Assembly: GCF_910589235.1 (NCBI RefSeq)
Contig: NC_060956.1
Location: 8,252,999-8,316,998 of the forward strand
DNA: 64,000 nt
Direction of reading: 5' to 3'
From: Vespa crabro
Taxonomy: Eukaryota > Arthropoda > Insecta > Hymenoptera > Vespidae
A model generated the notes under the pieces. The model was not told the origin of the DNA. It was given only the letters and a program-made list of their open reading frames with translations, and searched no databases. The position numbers and the translations under genes were made by a program. Of this stretch, positions 25,616-42,035 are shown piece after piece (positions within the stretch are counted from its first letter, which is position 1; each line of letters begins with the position of its first letter).

Positions 25616-26130
25616 AGGCTATTCACTGAATATCTCTCCAAACATGAACGATTTCACCGACGGGTGGAAAAAACGAACTAAAAATACATTAGGATAAGTA
25701 AGTCTGTCCCTTCTCTCAATTCATCGTATCGATGTATAGATACGTTGTACCTCTTACTTCATTCCTGTGCGTGAATTAAAGAACTAAGTTAAGACATCAG
25801 ACACAGTGTATGATCGTCAATTTTTACGGAATAACTGATACAAAATCAATACGCATTTCGTAAGTAAAATGAAACGTGCGATTTCTAGATAAACATTAAT
25901 ATTCTTTACATAGTCGAATTGACATTAGATGTATTACTTTTATATAATAACGTTTCGTTGTAAAAAGTATTGTAATTCTTCATTCTTCGCTTATTTCGTC
26001 ATATTGCTTGATTTCAAATGTTTCTTTTAAATGTTTTTAGATATTAACAAAGAAAAAAATAATACATCATGGGAACTAATGATCTTATTGTGATAGACAG
26101 TACGTAGAGCGATTTAAACTTGATTTAATG
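25616..26130. repeat. Dispersed repeat A, copy 1
   Basis: About 515 bp aligning with 40722-41330. Shared blocks include AGGCTATTCAC, ATTCATCGTATCG, the run GTGCGATTTCTAGATAAACA, and GATCTTATTG(T/C)GATA followed by AG(T/C)GATTTAAA. No protein frame is visible. In both loci the hairpin-type unit H follows downstream. Confidence 0.7.
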
Positions 26131-26363
26131 TATTGATGATACTTATGTATCTATAGAGTGATAATATATTATGTTTTTGTCCATCTTTGATGATAAAGGA
26201 CTCATTCGATGAGTTTTTTTTTACACGAGATAAGGATGCCCGATATTTGAAAAATATATTTTTCGCAAAAGTTATATCTGAAAATAGGTAATTTTCAAAA
26301 GTAATTTTTAGGCAAGTAAATGCTTATTTCAAAAATTGAACAGCCTTCTCTATTATAGAGAAC

Positions 26364-26462
26364 CTTTATCTTTCGAACAAGTCCTTGATTATCAAAATCG
26401 GATAGAAATTGCAACGATATAAACTTAGGACGTAAATTCTTGCAAACTCAGGGAAAAGAATC
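26364..26462. repeat. Unit H of the dispersed repeat family (copy at 26.4 kb)
   Basis: TTTATCTTTCGAA...ATCAAAATCGGATAGAAATT...CTTGCAAAC...AAAAGAATC aligns with 42552-42650 and, more weakly, with 26851-26942. The similarity extends leftward through TTTCAAAAATTGAACAGCCTT near 26328, matched near 42516. Confidence 0.65.
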
Positions 26463-26694
26463 TTACGTAGTATATGTATGTATATTTATTTATGTTACAC
26501 CAGAGAGTTATTGATTCTATCGGTTTCTTTTTTTGTTCCTTTCTTTCGAAGAGTCGATTACTTAACATACAAAGCAAAATATTTTATGTTTGCGTAATGG
26601 AGCTTTCAACTGTTTTGACATGAACGCGAGGTAGTGATATTGCACCTTGATGAATTGTAAGAAAACGGCTGAAAATTGGATTTGTGCCATAAAT

Positions 26695-26942
26695 TATCAT
26701 GAATGTAATTTTTATCTGATTTTGGTGATCAAAAGATCATTCTAAAAATACTGAAATAGGCTTTTAGTTGCACGAAAATACTCTTAGACACAACTTTTGA
26801 AATGAAAATTATTCAAAAACCCGGTACCCTTATCTCGAGTAAAAAAATAGTTTTTGTCTTTCGAGTGATCATCGAAATAGGATAAATTGTGATCACTAGA
26901 ATTCATGGTATGTAAATCTTTGCAAATGCGTAAGAAGAGAAC
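26695..26942. repeat. Hairpin-type repeat, copy 2, with unit H as right arm
   Basis: The left arm near 26697-26738 (CATGAATGTAATTTTTATCT then GATTTTGGTGATCA) is the approximate inverse of the right arm near 26858-26908 (TCTTTCGAGTGATCATCGAA...ATTCATG). Together they form a roughly 210-bp imperfect hairpin. The right arm continues as unit H to 26942. A CAGGGTGTCCAC transposon-end-like sequence lies nearby at 27019. Confidence 0.5.
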
Positions 26943-30260
<3,318 letters not shown>

Positions 30261-33200
30261 AGTACTACTATTTTCTATCGATACGTCGTCGTTTCTTCAA
30301 GAGCTGGAAACATTTTGGATGTTCTTTTTTAAAATTTACGCCTAGACACGTGGGAAGCGTAAAGTTGACCAAAGTGCTTTATTTATATCTCTGCTCAGTA
30401 CGTAGAACGTAGAACTCGCCTCTTTCTTGACCGTGGCTTGTTCAAAGGTGCTCTTCTCGAAATTTCATTCCGAGGAAATAAATTCGATCGATCGAACGGG
30501 CAAAAGATAGCTGCTTTTCTTTATCTCAATCTCCGACGTCTACGGATCGTTTTTAACGGATCGAAAAGCAATATATCGGCGAAATTTCTCTCAAATAATT
30601 TCATTACATTTTCAAGGATATTTTAAAATGTAATATTAATAAAATAACTTTGAGAAAGATGATTCGATAAATTCTTTATTTAAACTACAAGAAATTATCT
30701 CTGATATCAAATAGATAGGAATAACGTCGATTTATAGAAAATTCTTATTTAGAATATAATTTTCGAATAGACGAAACGTTGGGTTACTGTAGAAGCATGT
30801 AAAGAAGCTTCATATCTGATGTAAAACTGGCACTTAATTAAATTCAAAAATTGTTTTTATCGGGATTTTTCGCGTTCGAAGAGACATCTATTGTTCAATA
30901 TAACGTCGCTACACTTTATTCAAAGATACATATAATACCTCCTGCCTGAAAGAAATCCCATATCTAGAAATTGAAGTATTCGTGTATTTTGTTATACATT
31001 AATGATCGTAAGAAACAAAACATTAATATGTTAATACTAAAACATATAATATTAACATGTAAACAATGTCAAGTGACAGATAAATACGTCATATTAAATA
31101 CACATCTATATTTGTATTTAAATATATGTGTAATAGAGATCATGTAATAGAGATTAAAATACATAGATTTAAGATGACAAAGATCTTATACGTAGTTATG
31201 AAAGAGCATATCTTTTAGCTGATGTATCATGAATAGCATTCACGATAGATGTCAAGCAATCTTCCTGGCTTATAGTTTGTTCGTAAAAAGTACCTAGCGC
31301 ATGGTACTGAATCGTATTCGTAACCTCATTGGAAGCTTATTCGCCAAGATAAGACAGTTCCTAGGGCTAGAAGACCTATGCAAGAGCTCGCTGTCACGAC
31401 AACGAGTGTGTAAATCAGACGAAACTGCATTGTAGAATTAAGTGAATCTTCCTCTCTCTCTTTCTCTCTCTCTTTCTCTCTTTCTCTTAAACACACACAC
31501 ATACACTCTCTCACTTCTTCACTTAATGAATGTTGCGCCATCTCTAATTAGACGTTCTTAATATCGCACGCTGCTTCATGCAATTAAAAGAGGAATGCCG
31601 CGTTCCTATAGGGAGTACTGATGCAGATAAACATCGTACGTCTTATCCTGAAGTTTATAAGCGATTCGTATTGAAAATAAATTTGAGAAAGTTAACGAGC
31701 GTTAAATATACTTGATCGTGATAAATTCATCATTTTTCAATGATCATGTTTATAGAAAGTAATTTACATATCCATCGTCTGCTATATCAAAAATATTTAT
31801 GAAAATAATTTTTTTTTTTATAAATTATTATAAATCGATATTATATACAGAATGAAAGTTTATTTTCCATCAATACCGTTACCCTTGAATCAATAAAATA
31901 GATCGTACGTCGGTTGACGGAGTCAAACGTAAATGTAACAGGTTGCACCATTGATCGGTATTTAATGAGTCGGCCGTGCGACGCGTAACCATCTCGAGCG
32001 GATTGTCGAGGGGTGAGAGTCAGTGGATATGGGCTATAGGCAACCAGGCAGACAGTCCAAAGTGATTTCATTCCGCAAAGGGTTCTAGCGAAGGGTCGAA
32101 AAGGAAAAAAGACTATTCGTCCGAGTTGTCGTCGTCATTCTCCTCTCTTTCCTTTCAAAAGGGCTGACCGCTCTTACCTTTGTCATATGCTTCTACTTCT
32201 ACTTAATAATGTCGTACGCTTTCCTCTTGGTAGTCTACCTTCGAAGACCAATTACGGATAATTATCCGCAACCTATTATGCGCTAAAACCTTGTCACTAC
32301 GATTATCGTTAGACCATAAAGCTATCGAACATCTCGGCAGCGTCGTGGCGTATGTATCGGATTGAAAACTCTCTACACACCTATCTCTGATCTTCCCACC
32401 AGCTCTCTTCTCTTTTTCCGTTCATATGCAAGTCCAGAATAAAAATCGAGTTTCTGCTGGTAGTAATGATAACGGTGCTAATGGTAGTGGCAATAGTTGT
32501 GAGCAAGGCTTAAGGCCACGTTCGAACCGTCGAGAATGAACGAATCGACCGGATAACGCGATGGGATTTAACGTCAACGAACCATCAGTCAACGGAAAAG
32601 CTTTCTGCTTGTTGATGAACGACGTTATATCCTCTCTATCTTTTTTCTCCATGAGCCAGGCGCAACTCTGGAAAAATAACGTTCTTTTGTATTTTTCTAG
32701 GTAAAGGGTGGTGAACGAGAGTCTCGCGTCTTAAAAGTTCTTGAGTTTGATGTCGATAAGTCAGACCTAGTTTTCATGTTAACGACGTTGAAAGTGGGTC
32801 GAGAAAAAAAAATGACTTCATTATATTTTTCTTTGCAGTTGATTTTTTTCTCAGAAATACGAATTAGTTTCGCATTTTTGAAAATGACAGTCGGAGAGTA
32901 ACAGAATGCAAAAAAAGGATGGAGAAAAGATGAGACCATCGAATTAATAACAATATATAAAGTAAATTCGGTATTGTTGAACACGAAGGATGTAGATTAT
33001 AGAAAGAAGCAGAAAAAAAACGAAATATTACAGAGTTCTGTCTGATAGTAAGCTCTCTGTGATCATTCTAGCGCCTATTTAAGAATAAAAAGTCTCGAAG
33101 TTGTTCTTAAACGGATACAAAATTTGAGAATAACGATTATAAGAAACTCTCAATATTTGAGATTTGTAAGATATTTGAGATTCGTAATATAACCACTCAG

Positions 33201-33650
33201 ATAACCATTGTGCTTTTGGAGATTTAAAAAAGTCATTGTTTTAACTATTCGAAACAATTATCATTATACGAAGTGTTACGCTAGTAGGTAAAAGAGCTAA
33301 AGAGAGTTCCAGACATAGTATCCGTATTTTTAATTCACTTACCGCAAATTAAATTACGACTGAACGGCAACGTGCGTTCAACTCCGTCGCTGAAACGTTA
33401 TCAAACAATATTGATTGAGAAATATCTTTACGATTATTATATCAGCAATATATCGTAGCTAATATATTCAGAAGAGCTCAATGATCGTCATCAGAATGAT
33501 TTTGTTAACCGTACGAAGGGATAACGGAAAATCGACGACTAGGAAATACTGGTAGAAGAGCCTTCGGAATATCTAGTTATCCGGTGAATCGGCGGTAGTA
33601 CAGAGGGAATAGACATAGTAAATTGAGAGGGACTATCTCCGTGCGACGTT
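30261..33650. other. Rbp6 intron 2: AT-rich, with one GC-richer patch at about 31900-32700
   Basis: Mostly AT-rich without features. The patch at about 31900-32700 is CpG-richer and has short protein-like frames at 32426-32539 and 32561-32704 (see findings). A CT tract is present at 31450-31490. Confidence 0.45.
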
Positions 33651-33863
33651 ATGGAGCTAGAATATTATATCCACCGCGGAATTATGCCATCCATCAAAAT
33701 ACCGATGCCTAGGATAATTGATGCCATCGCAGCGGCGACGCCAGTCATGCTAGACAGCACATGGCGTAAAATTGAATATCGATTAGACGTTCTGAGAGGC
33801 TTGGAAATGGGGCTTTGCGCCAAAGTTATTAAATCCTCTACCCAGCTGAAGTCCCTCGATTAA
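33651..33863 (+). pseudogene. Fragment of IS630/mariner-like transposase, C-terminal end
   Basis: A 70-codon frame contains RIIDAIAAATPVMLDSTW followed by RKIEYRLDVLRG. This matches the C-terminal pattern I know from abundant insect IS630/mariner-like transposases: R-I-x-x-A-I-x-x-I-T-P-x-M-L-x-x-x-W-x-E-(I/F)-(E/D)-Y-R-(L/I)-D-V. Those proteins then usually continue R-x-T-x-G-x-H-(I/V)-E; here the tail diverges (GLEMGLCAKV). The catalytic D/D/E part is absent upstream. A fragment at 39973-40256 carries the N-terminal part of the same kind of protein. Decayed; no function expected. Confidence 0.5.
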
Positions 33864-35429
33864 ACGGTAGCAATAATATCAAGTTTGTCACCTAGATTCT
33901 GGAGTAATAAACGATTACATGCAATGTATGCATGCATTCGTATATCAGGCATATTTTTTTTATAATTATATTTTCTGAGAAAACTCGATATTACAATCTT
34001 ATTTTTCCATGTACATTTAAGGAATCGACGTCACGACATTATACGCAATTGGAACGATTCATATGAATTTAAGAATAATGAAAACTAATTAATTAGTTTT
34101 ATTGATAATGGCATTTCGAAGATAGAAGAGAATCGAGAAGGAGATTACAGAGTAATGCCACAGGCCACAAACAGCAAAGACAACTAACTCCAATGGCAAG
34201 CCTATCGTTGTTAATCGATTGTTGAGCGATATATCTACGTTGACATAATTCGGGGATTTATCGGCGCCACCCCAGACGGTGACAGAGCTCGATATGCTAA
34301 TAAAGCACTCCTGTACATCGATAGATAGCGTACACAGACGATATTCGGACTAGGATACTGCACACTTACATTGATCTGCAAATACTTCTGCCCATGAATG
34401 CTTGTTTCTATATGCGAACACCATGCTCGTATTTTTCAAACTTTTTCTGTTTTTTTTTTCTTTTTTATGTTCTTGCTTTGGATTCTTATTTAATACGATA
34501 ATAACACACGGCAAATAGAAAGACTAACTTGTAATTTACCATTCTCATTTTAGTTTCGACCGGAAGTTGATAAATATTACTACGTTGCAAGATAACATGA
34601 CTAATAGTATTTCAGATCGAGCGAATCATAATTCAACAATAATCTTATAATTTTCCTTTTTTTTTACTTCCCAAAGTAATCCTTATATCATATTCCTAAC
34701 ATTTGGTGCGATTTCTATTCTTTGTGTGATAGTCTACATCGTTTCAATCAGTATTGTTCTATCTTTATTCGTCGAAAAAGAATCGGAGTTCTCTTTCTCT
34801 TTCTCCTATATAGAGAGGAATTTCTCGATTTCTCCTCGTTGGACTCAACGAAATTTTCACTCGCTGATAGAGAGAGAATTTTATCCCGATTTTCGTGAAT
34901 GTTGACGTTTCTTCCCTATCTCTTTTCGTTTTCTCTCTTTCTCTTTCTCCCTCCCTCTCTCTCTCTCTCCTTCTCCTCTTTTCTACAGGCGTCGCACACA
35001 CGACATCCAATAGAACTCATGGTTTTATTTTCATCCCCCTTCAACGTCGCACTCACCCTTTCTATCATGAAACCCTGCTCCACATAGATTCGTCCTCGGC
35101 TATTGCAACGTCGATAGAAGAGTGAAAGAGTGAATGAAAAACACATACGTAGTTCGAGAGAGAAAGAGAGAAGGAGACAATATCTCTTGATCAATATTTA
35201 AAAGAGGACGCAAGATTTTTATCCCCGAAATCTTCCAGTTCTTGTAAAATTTACTTATTTTTTATTATATTCCTTCGCGATTACGTTCGTATCGCGCCTA
35301 GAATATTTTCTTCTATATACAATCCACGTCGGTGGCAAACAGAGCGGTCAATATCGCGTTGTTTACTCCGCAGCCTTTCCGGAGATGAAAACAAACTCGT
35401 TCAGCAACAAGTACGGAAAAAATATCAAA

Positions 35430-35485
<56 letters not shown>

Positions 35486-38400
35486 AGAGAAAGAAGGAAG
35501 GAAAGAAAGGGAGAGAGAAAAAGAGGGTGAAAAGGAGAAGAGAAAAGGAAAAATGCGAACGCTCTTATCCACCTCATTAGACGCCTTTCACATTTGCGTT
35601 TTCACTCTCTCACGAAATAATCTTTTTGGTATAAAACTAAAGGTGATAAAATTTTACGAATTAATTCATTAGTTCATAGATAAATGATGAAATGACTTAT
35701 GTTATAAGGCTTGCGATTATATCTTTAAGAGGATCTTTTTGCTCGCTAGTGCGTATGCGTACGCAAACTCGGAGAAAGACGTAGCAAATTACTATTCATA
35801 AAGTTAGCCATCGCGGAAGGTAAGGGAAATTGGGAGCACGTAAAGCGTTGCATAATACCGGGCTATGGTAACTTACGTGCTCTAACCCCGTGCTGAAGGC
35901 AATACGAAACGTATATGAATGTACGTACATATGTATATACGTCTTATATGCTTGAAGCCGCACGGGATAAATTATCGGAGAGTGTTGTCAAGTACCAGGC
36001 GTTCTTCTTAAACGTGGCACCAAAGAAGATTCGACGACACGTTATATGGATCGTCTTAAAAAAAAATTGCGAGTGAAAAGAATATCTCGTGATCGTAAAA
36101 AATAAAACTCATAAACTTCAGCCTCGGTAGTCACCTAACCGAACGTCATTGCTCGTAGCTACATTTAACGTCAAACGCACTCCTTTTTGCTATGTTATTT
36201 ACGCTTTTGTACATCTTTATCTACGATCCCATTTTTCATTTACGATAACGACGATTACGACGACTACATAAAAGGCTCGTAAACTTCTCAGTTTAGATTG
36301 TACTCTTTTTCTCTATCGTAGAAAATCAAAGGAATATAAGAATTCGCAGGTGTTAGTTGACGATATGTTTTCTAAAATTACATTTTTTATATATGTATGT
36401 TTAGGAACGTTGGAAAACGTAAGTAAACTCGCAAACTTTATATCGTATCGATTATGAGTAAGATAATTCTCGAATTCGAAGGTAACGTTAAAAGATCTAA
36501 TGCTTGCAGTTTTCTAAACCTCCGTTATTCGGAAATATATACAATATCACAGCTTATTATAAAATGTATACAGTATGCACATTACTGTTGCGCTAAGTCG
36601 AAATGGTTGATTTTACTTCTCTTTTAATCACGAAGTAAGAACGTTTTGACCATCGCCTGATTTTTTTCAAATAGCAATGATCAGGAAGAGAATAATCTGT
36701 AAGAGATAAGCTAGTCGTCGTCAAAATTACAAATAAATTTTGTGTATGCTCTTGCTATGTAGTTGCATTGTTAGTACCGTTTCTCTTTCTCTCTCTTGTA
36801 ATGACCAGTAATGTACAATCCGTTTCAATTACAAAACAATGCGCCATGACGCATAACAACGGGATCATTTTGCCGAATACTCGGTAACAGCTGCGCGAAA
36901 CGTCGAGTGCATCAATTCGTAAAGCTTCGCGTTATTGGTATTTGCGAGCTCTCTGCTCGCATCAAACAATTCGGTGAGTATTACGCGCCTTCGGGATTTG
37001 CAGTAAATGTTAAGAACGGTAATGACGTAACGTTGTATGCATGAACATATGCATGCACGTATATTCATATGCATGAATGTTCCAAGAAAATGGGATTAAG
37101 AGTCGATACAGTTATTATTAATGTAGTTACGTATTCTATCTATGTATATGCGTATATATTAAACATGGGAGAATACTATTGTGATTTAACGATAAAAACG
37201 AATGATCGAACATAACTTTAATGGTTTGATAAGAGATTGCTTTCATGATAAAATATAGTTGAGGGAATTCATTTTAAATTGACGTACTTTTCAGTGGAAA
37301 AGCTAGTTTTCTTTAATGTATGTATGTGTGTACGTGAGTACGTATTTTCGTATGTATGACGTCGATCACACAGGGCAGTTTCTGCAATAGAAGTGGACAG
37401 GAGATCGCAGAGGAGAGATGGAGCTTTCCAAAGTTTAATTGCAACCAGTTACACCGTTGTTGATTACGGCGTTAGTTAGCTAACTGAAGTTGAGTAATTT
37501 ATTCGCTACAAGGCATTACGGGAAGTCCATTGGCATAAACAAGGTGTCAATCAACGACGTTCGTTGGGTTATCGTGCTTAATTACATAGCCTCATAATTA
37601 TTCGTTACTTTTAATTGCGTATTAGCAAACAGTAGCGTTTTAATCATGTTTTAATAGTAGATTTTAGATTCTTGACGCGAGAACGTGAGACGTTTTAAAA
37701 GAGGAGTTTTTCCAGTCGTATAAGCGAAAAAACTTTCCACTAGAAAATCGAGGTATACCACGTTACAGAAATTCATCTCAAAGATTCTTCTTAGACACGA
37801 AATCGCGAACACATTTCCTGTCATCTAAATATACGATTCTCCGTTGTCAAGAAATATCTCGGTCATTTCATCTCTACGTCAGTTTTCGTTAACTCACAAT
37901 CAGTGTGGAAGAGTCGACAGCGAGAGTACAGTTGTCCTTATCCTTGTCGTTGTCAAGAACGTACTGTCACGCTTTCCGACTTCAGTCTCTCTTAGACTTA
38001 CGTAATCGCGAAACTCGGAAGAACGATCGTTTCCATCAAAAGCGAAAGCGAGCATTTTTACATTTCTTCGAAGTGTTATATTCTTTGTAAATATCAATGT
38101 AACCTCGATGAAAAATAAATAAATTTATTATGAATATTATTGTCAATGAGTTATCAACAATTTTTTTTTTTTAATACTTCTTTCTATTCATACATGTATA
38201 ATCTGAAGCGGGCCATGATATTTACAGCGTTATTCAACTATTACTCGAGTATGTAATCCAATTCGTAGAACGATAAGTCAACGCGTGACGTATTTCTTCT
38301 TACCATTGTGCCAAGAATATGCATTACCTTTAATGCATTCGTTTCAAGTTCAAGGATATACCGTAGTCATACGCAACTTTCTTAAACGTGCGTCATGTGC

Positions 38401-39972
38401 CATGTGAGTATCATGCTTCTAAAGGTTACCTATACTATGATGTATAAGATTGCCGCACATGTAAGTCGATCGGCGCGAACTGGTTTTACGCAAAAAAGCC
38501 AACTATCTGAACACTATACTACCGACAATAACGACTAGTCCTTATCGAGGATACTTGACGTTATAACACGCGTATCCTTTTAGTAATGTAATTGCTCTTC
38601 AATTACATCCTTTATAGATAATCCGCCGAACATGAGTATATGTACGCTGAAAGTCGTAAAAGAGAAATGTAATTATTGTAGGCGTCTAAAAGATTGTGTA
38701 TGTGTATGTATGCATTAGAAACACTATTCGCTATTAAAACTGCAGAATCAATCAGTCTTTAGTCTTAAACTATCAATTGGTGAATTAAGATTGTCCATTG
38801 CTGAATTAAGACTAACTACAAAAAAACTGATATTGTTCTCCCGGGACTTAGCTTTTATTTTGAGTCACACGCACACACACGTTATTCCAATCGTAACATT
38901 ACTTAATGACAAAACACTCAGCATCACTTAAGTATAGGATATCACTGTTCACCGAAACTCCGCCGTTATTGATATTTTTTTCTTCAAGGTTAGTTTTCGG
39001 TCACTGCATTAGATAATCACCAATTGATTACTGCTTCCAGACTATATTTTCTGACAAAATCTTCTTAAGGTCGAAACAATTGTCTTAAGTTTCTAAAGAT
39101 TACTTCATCTTTCTTGAACATTTTCAGAGGAGTTCTATAAATGTTCCAATTGTTCTTGACGTAAAGTTTTTAGTTTGAATAACTATGGCGTCACAAGTCT
39201 GAATCATCACTTCTCATCTCACCGTGTCGCAATTAGCAGTAAACGATCGTACATGACTGCTAACTTTTCTGCTCTTCGTATGTATATATCTATGCATACT
39301 TGGATGATGCATGCACATCGTTTTTATCACCAGAGAGTTTACTAATGAAAGCGCATTAGATCTGAATAATCTGAAAATTAAATAATATTAGAGAAAAATC
39401 GATTAGAGAATCATAAATTTCCATGTTATGTATATACGACATAAGACTGATTTGAATTCAATTACAAATATTCAAAAAGAATTTGTCTAAATACCTTTAT
39501 TTTATCATACTAGTTATAATATTAATGAGACTTAGATAGTATTGCCTGTTAATAGTTCATGCATGTAGTCATATCATTATCGAAACAACCCTGCCATTAT
39601 TTATGCAATCTCACGTTTCAACATTATCTTGCACGAATTCTACATCTCAATTAACAAAAAAAAGTCAATGGAAAGAAGTGTGAGCGTGTTTATAATTGCC
39701 TTATGTTAGGATGGATTAAGTGGACGTCGTTTAATAAGCGCGATTAACCTACATGTTACATAAACAGAATCGTATGTTTTGTAATGTCTTCTCGGTGATT
39801 CCATTTAATGCGTCTGGAACTGCATGTTATTATACAGAATGGGTACAAAAACTTATCGATTTTTGAAGTGAAATAGAGTTTTAAGTTTTTAATTTTTTTA
39901 TTAAGTTCTTTATGTCAATACAAAAATACTATTGTGCCATTTTATTTTTTAAAAAGGACTCCAGTGAAATGT
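33864..39972. other. Rbp6 intron 2: AT-rich with GA tract, no recognised gene
   Basis: Contains a CT tract at 34920-34980 and a GA tract at 35431-35520. A small inverted repeat has arms 38759-38768 and 38806-38815 (TTAGTCTTAA). A minus frame at 36865-37074 includes a non-repetitive stretch (ELFDASRELANTNNAKLYEL) that I do not recognise. Nothing else supportable. Confidence 0.45.
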
Positions 39973-40256
39973 TTATCGCCATTCCTCTAGACATTGTTTT
40001 AGTCTATTTCGAAGATTTCCTATAACTTTTTCGATCATTTTGTTAGCCTTTAGAACGACAATCATTTTATATGAATGGAAAGTTAAGGTCCTTATGCAAA
40101 ATTCTACGAAGGATTCGACTTAAAATTTGTAAAGCATCGACATATCTCCTGGCTGAACAGTTTCAAACTTATATTGCTGTTCTCACATTTTCAATGTTCT
40201 CTGTAGTTCGTATTGCATGAGCAACACCAGGTGACTTCTTCTTTAATGCAGGAATA
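39973..40256 (-). pseudogene. Decayed IS630/mariner-like transposase, N-terminal HTH part with deleted core
   Basis: On the minus strand, with frameshifts and stops, the reading goes TTENIENVRTAI, then RRYVDALQILSRILRRILH, then KDLNF. The pattern follows the insect family (T-P-E-N-I-x-x-V-R-x-A-I ... R-R-H-A-x-x-L-x-I-S-x-x-(S/T)-V-R-R-I-L-H-x-D-L-x-F), which is its helix-turn-helix DNA-binding region. It passes almost directly into MIEKVIGNLRNRLKQCLEEW and a stop at 39973-39975, resembling the family's C-terminal end. The whole catalytic core is therefore missing, which suggests an internally deleted copy. A CAGAATGGGTACAAAA sequence at about 39836 may be its terminus. Confidence 0.5.
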
Positions 40257-40721
40257 CCCTGCCGAAAAGTCCGAATCCAGAACTCCTTATGGAATTACAG
40301 CAAGGAATAGAGCGATGAAGAGGAATTAGAAATAATCGCAACGTTCTGATAACTGATTCATTATTTTTAAAAAACTTTTACATTACGAATGTACGTTATT
40401 GTTCGGTATATTTAATGCAATTTCAATCATTTTTTGATTATTGAAATTACTAAATTAAATAAACTATCCTTTCTCTTTTAAACTCCATAGTGTCAGTTTG
40501 AATCAATTGATGTTATTCAATAATAAAATATCGTCGGATTCTTATCCCCCATCTCATATATATAGAAGGTGGCCGAATAATATATACTTAACTATTTTAT
40601 TATATAAATTATAAAGTTGCTGATCATATGCATATAACCGTCAAATTACAAATGTAGGAATTTTCGGTAATGTTTTTATGATTTTCAAAGTCTTCTAATG
40701 AATAATTAATATTTTGTATTA

Positions 40722-41330
40722 AGGCTATTCACCCAATATCGCTCAAGACATATGTGACTTCAGGAATGGGTACGGAAAAAAGCAAACTAAAAGAGCATTA
40801 CAAAAACTGCCCCTTCAGCCCCAAACTGCCCGATTCATCGTATCGGTATACTTGTGTAAGTACGTTCCCCTCACTTCATTGGAGCCGCGTGAATTGAAGA
40901 ACTAAGCTGAGAAATCAGAGATAATGTAAGATCGTTAATTTTAATAAAATAGCTGTTATGAAGTCAATACGTATTCCATAAGAGAAATGGAATGTGCGAT
41001 TTCTAGATAAACATTTATGCTGTTTACATACTTGACTGACGTTAAATGCATTATTTTTTTTGCGTCTGCCTACAATTCATTACAATAATAAATTGGTAAT
41101 AATATTTATTATTACCAGTAACTAATATAATTAGAAAGAAACTAATAATTACATTTCATTGCAAAAAATATTGCAATTCTTTGTGCTTCGTTTATTTTAA
41201 CATATTACTTGATCTCAAGTATTCTTTTTAAATATTTTTAAAAATCAACAAATAAAGAGACAAATACATCGTGAATACTAACGATCTTATTGCGATATAT
41301 AGTACATAAAGTGATTTAAATTTAATTTAG
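40722..41330. repeat. Dispersed repeat A, copy 2
   Basis: Aligns with 25616-26130 in the same orientation. It is longer because of an extra stretch of about 80 bp at 41080-41160, which contains a perfect palindrome (arms 41094-41104 and 41107-41117, TGGTAATAATA). Non-coding. Confidence 0.7.
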
Positions 41331-41540
41331 AGCGATTTAAATAGTGATTAATATACATAAAGTGTGAATAACTCGAGCTTTGTTTTCTCGGTGTAAAATT
41401 CTGATGAATAAAAAGGTAAAAATATATTCGTGACATTATAAATTACGTACTCACGTCATAGGCTATTGATGATAATTATGCATCGATGAAGAGATAAAAT
41501 ATTATACATAGTAACGTATAAATGAAAATCATTTCTTCTA

Positions 41541-41672
41541 TTAGGTGGACCGGAAAGTAATGTCGTTTTTGCGCATGTCGATATTTGATTGTCATTTGTC
41601 AGCTCATTGTGTACTTTATTTATTCGTTTGAATTTAATTTAAGAAAGCTACATTACTTTCTGGCCCACCTAA
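41541..41672. mobile_element. Mariner-type MITE, 132 bp, with TA target-site duplication
   Basis: The left end is TTAGGTGGACCGGAAAGTAA and the right end, read on the minus strand, is TTAGGTGGGCCAGAAAGTAA; both continue TGT, so the termini match over about 23 bp with two mismatches. TA dinucleotides flank it at 41539-41540 and 41673-41674, the Tc1/mariner signature. The 5' interior (GTCGTTTTTGCGCATGTCG) resembles insect mariner ends. There is no transposase frame, so it is a non-autonomous deletion derivative. The good terminal match suggests a relatively recent insertion. It has landed between repeat A and unit H. Confidence 0.88.
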
Positions 41673-41975
41673 TATTATACTTATTATACGTTATAATCAT
41701 GATTCTACATATATAAATATATTTATGTAGGATATAAGTTTGTATGAAAGAGAAGAGATATAGAAAGCATAAACCCTTGAAGGAAAAATTATTGCCTAGA
41801 TCTGATGAAAGCCTACATAACTAAGTGTAAGACAACCGGCAGCTGTAGAAATTCTTAGACTTTTTCGAAAGATTTAACAAGGGAGACATTAAGCGGAAAC
41901 ATGATTACAATTATGTCTTCATCACACGTCTCATAAGCATCATTTTGTGGATTTGATCAGAATAATATAAACTTT

Positions 41976-41983
<8 letters not shown>

Positions 41984-42031
<48 letters not shown>
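41984..42031. repeat. (TA)n microsatellite
   Basis: Almost pure alternating TA. It lies between the MITE and unit H at 42.5 kb. Confidence 0.9.
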
Positions 42032-42035
<4 letters not shown>

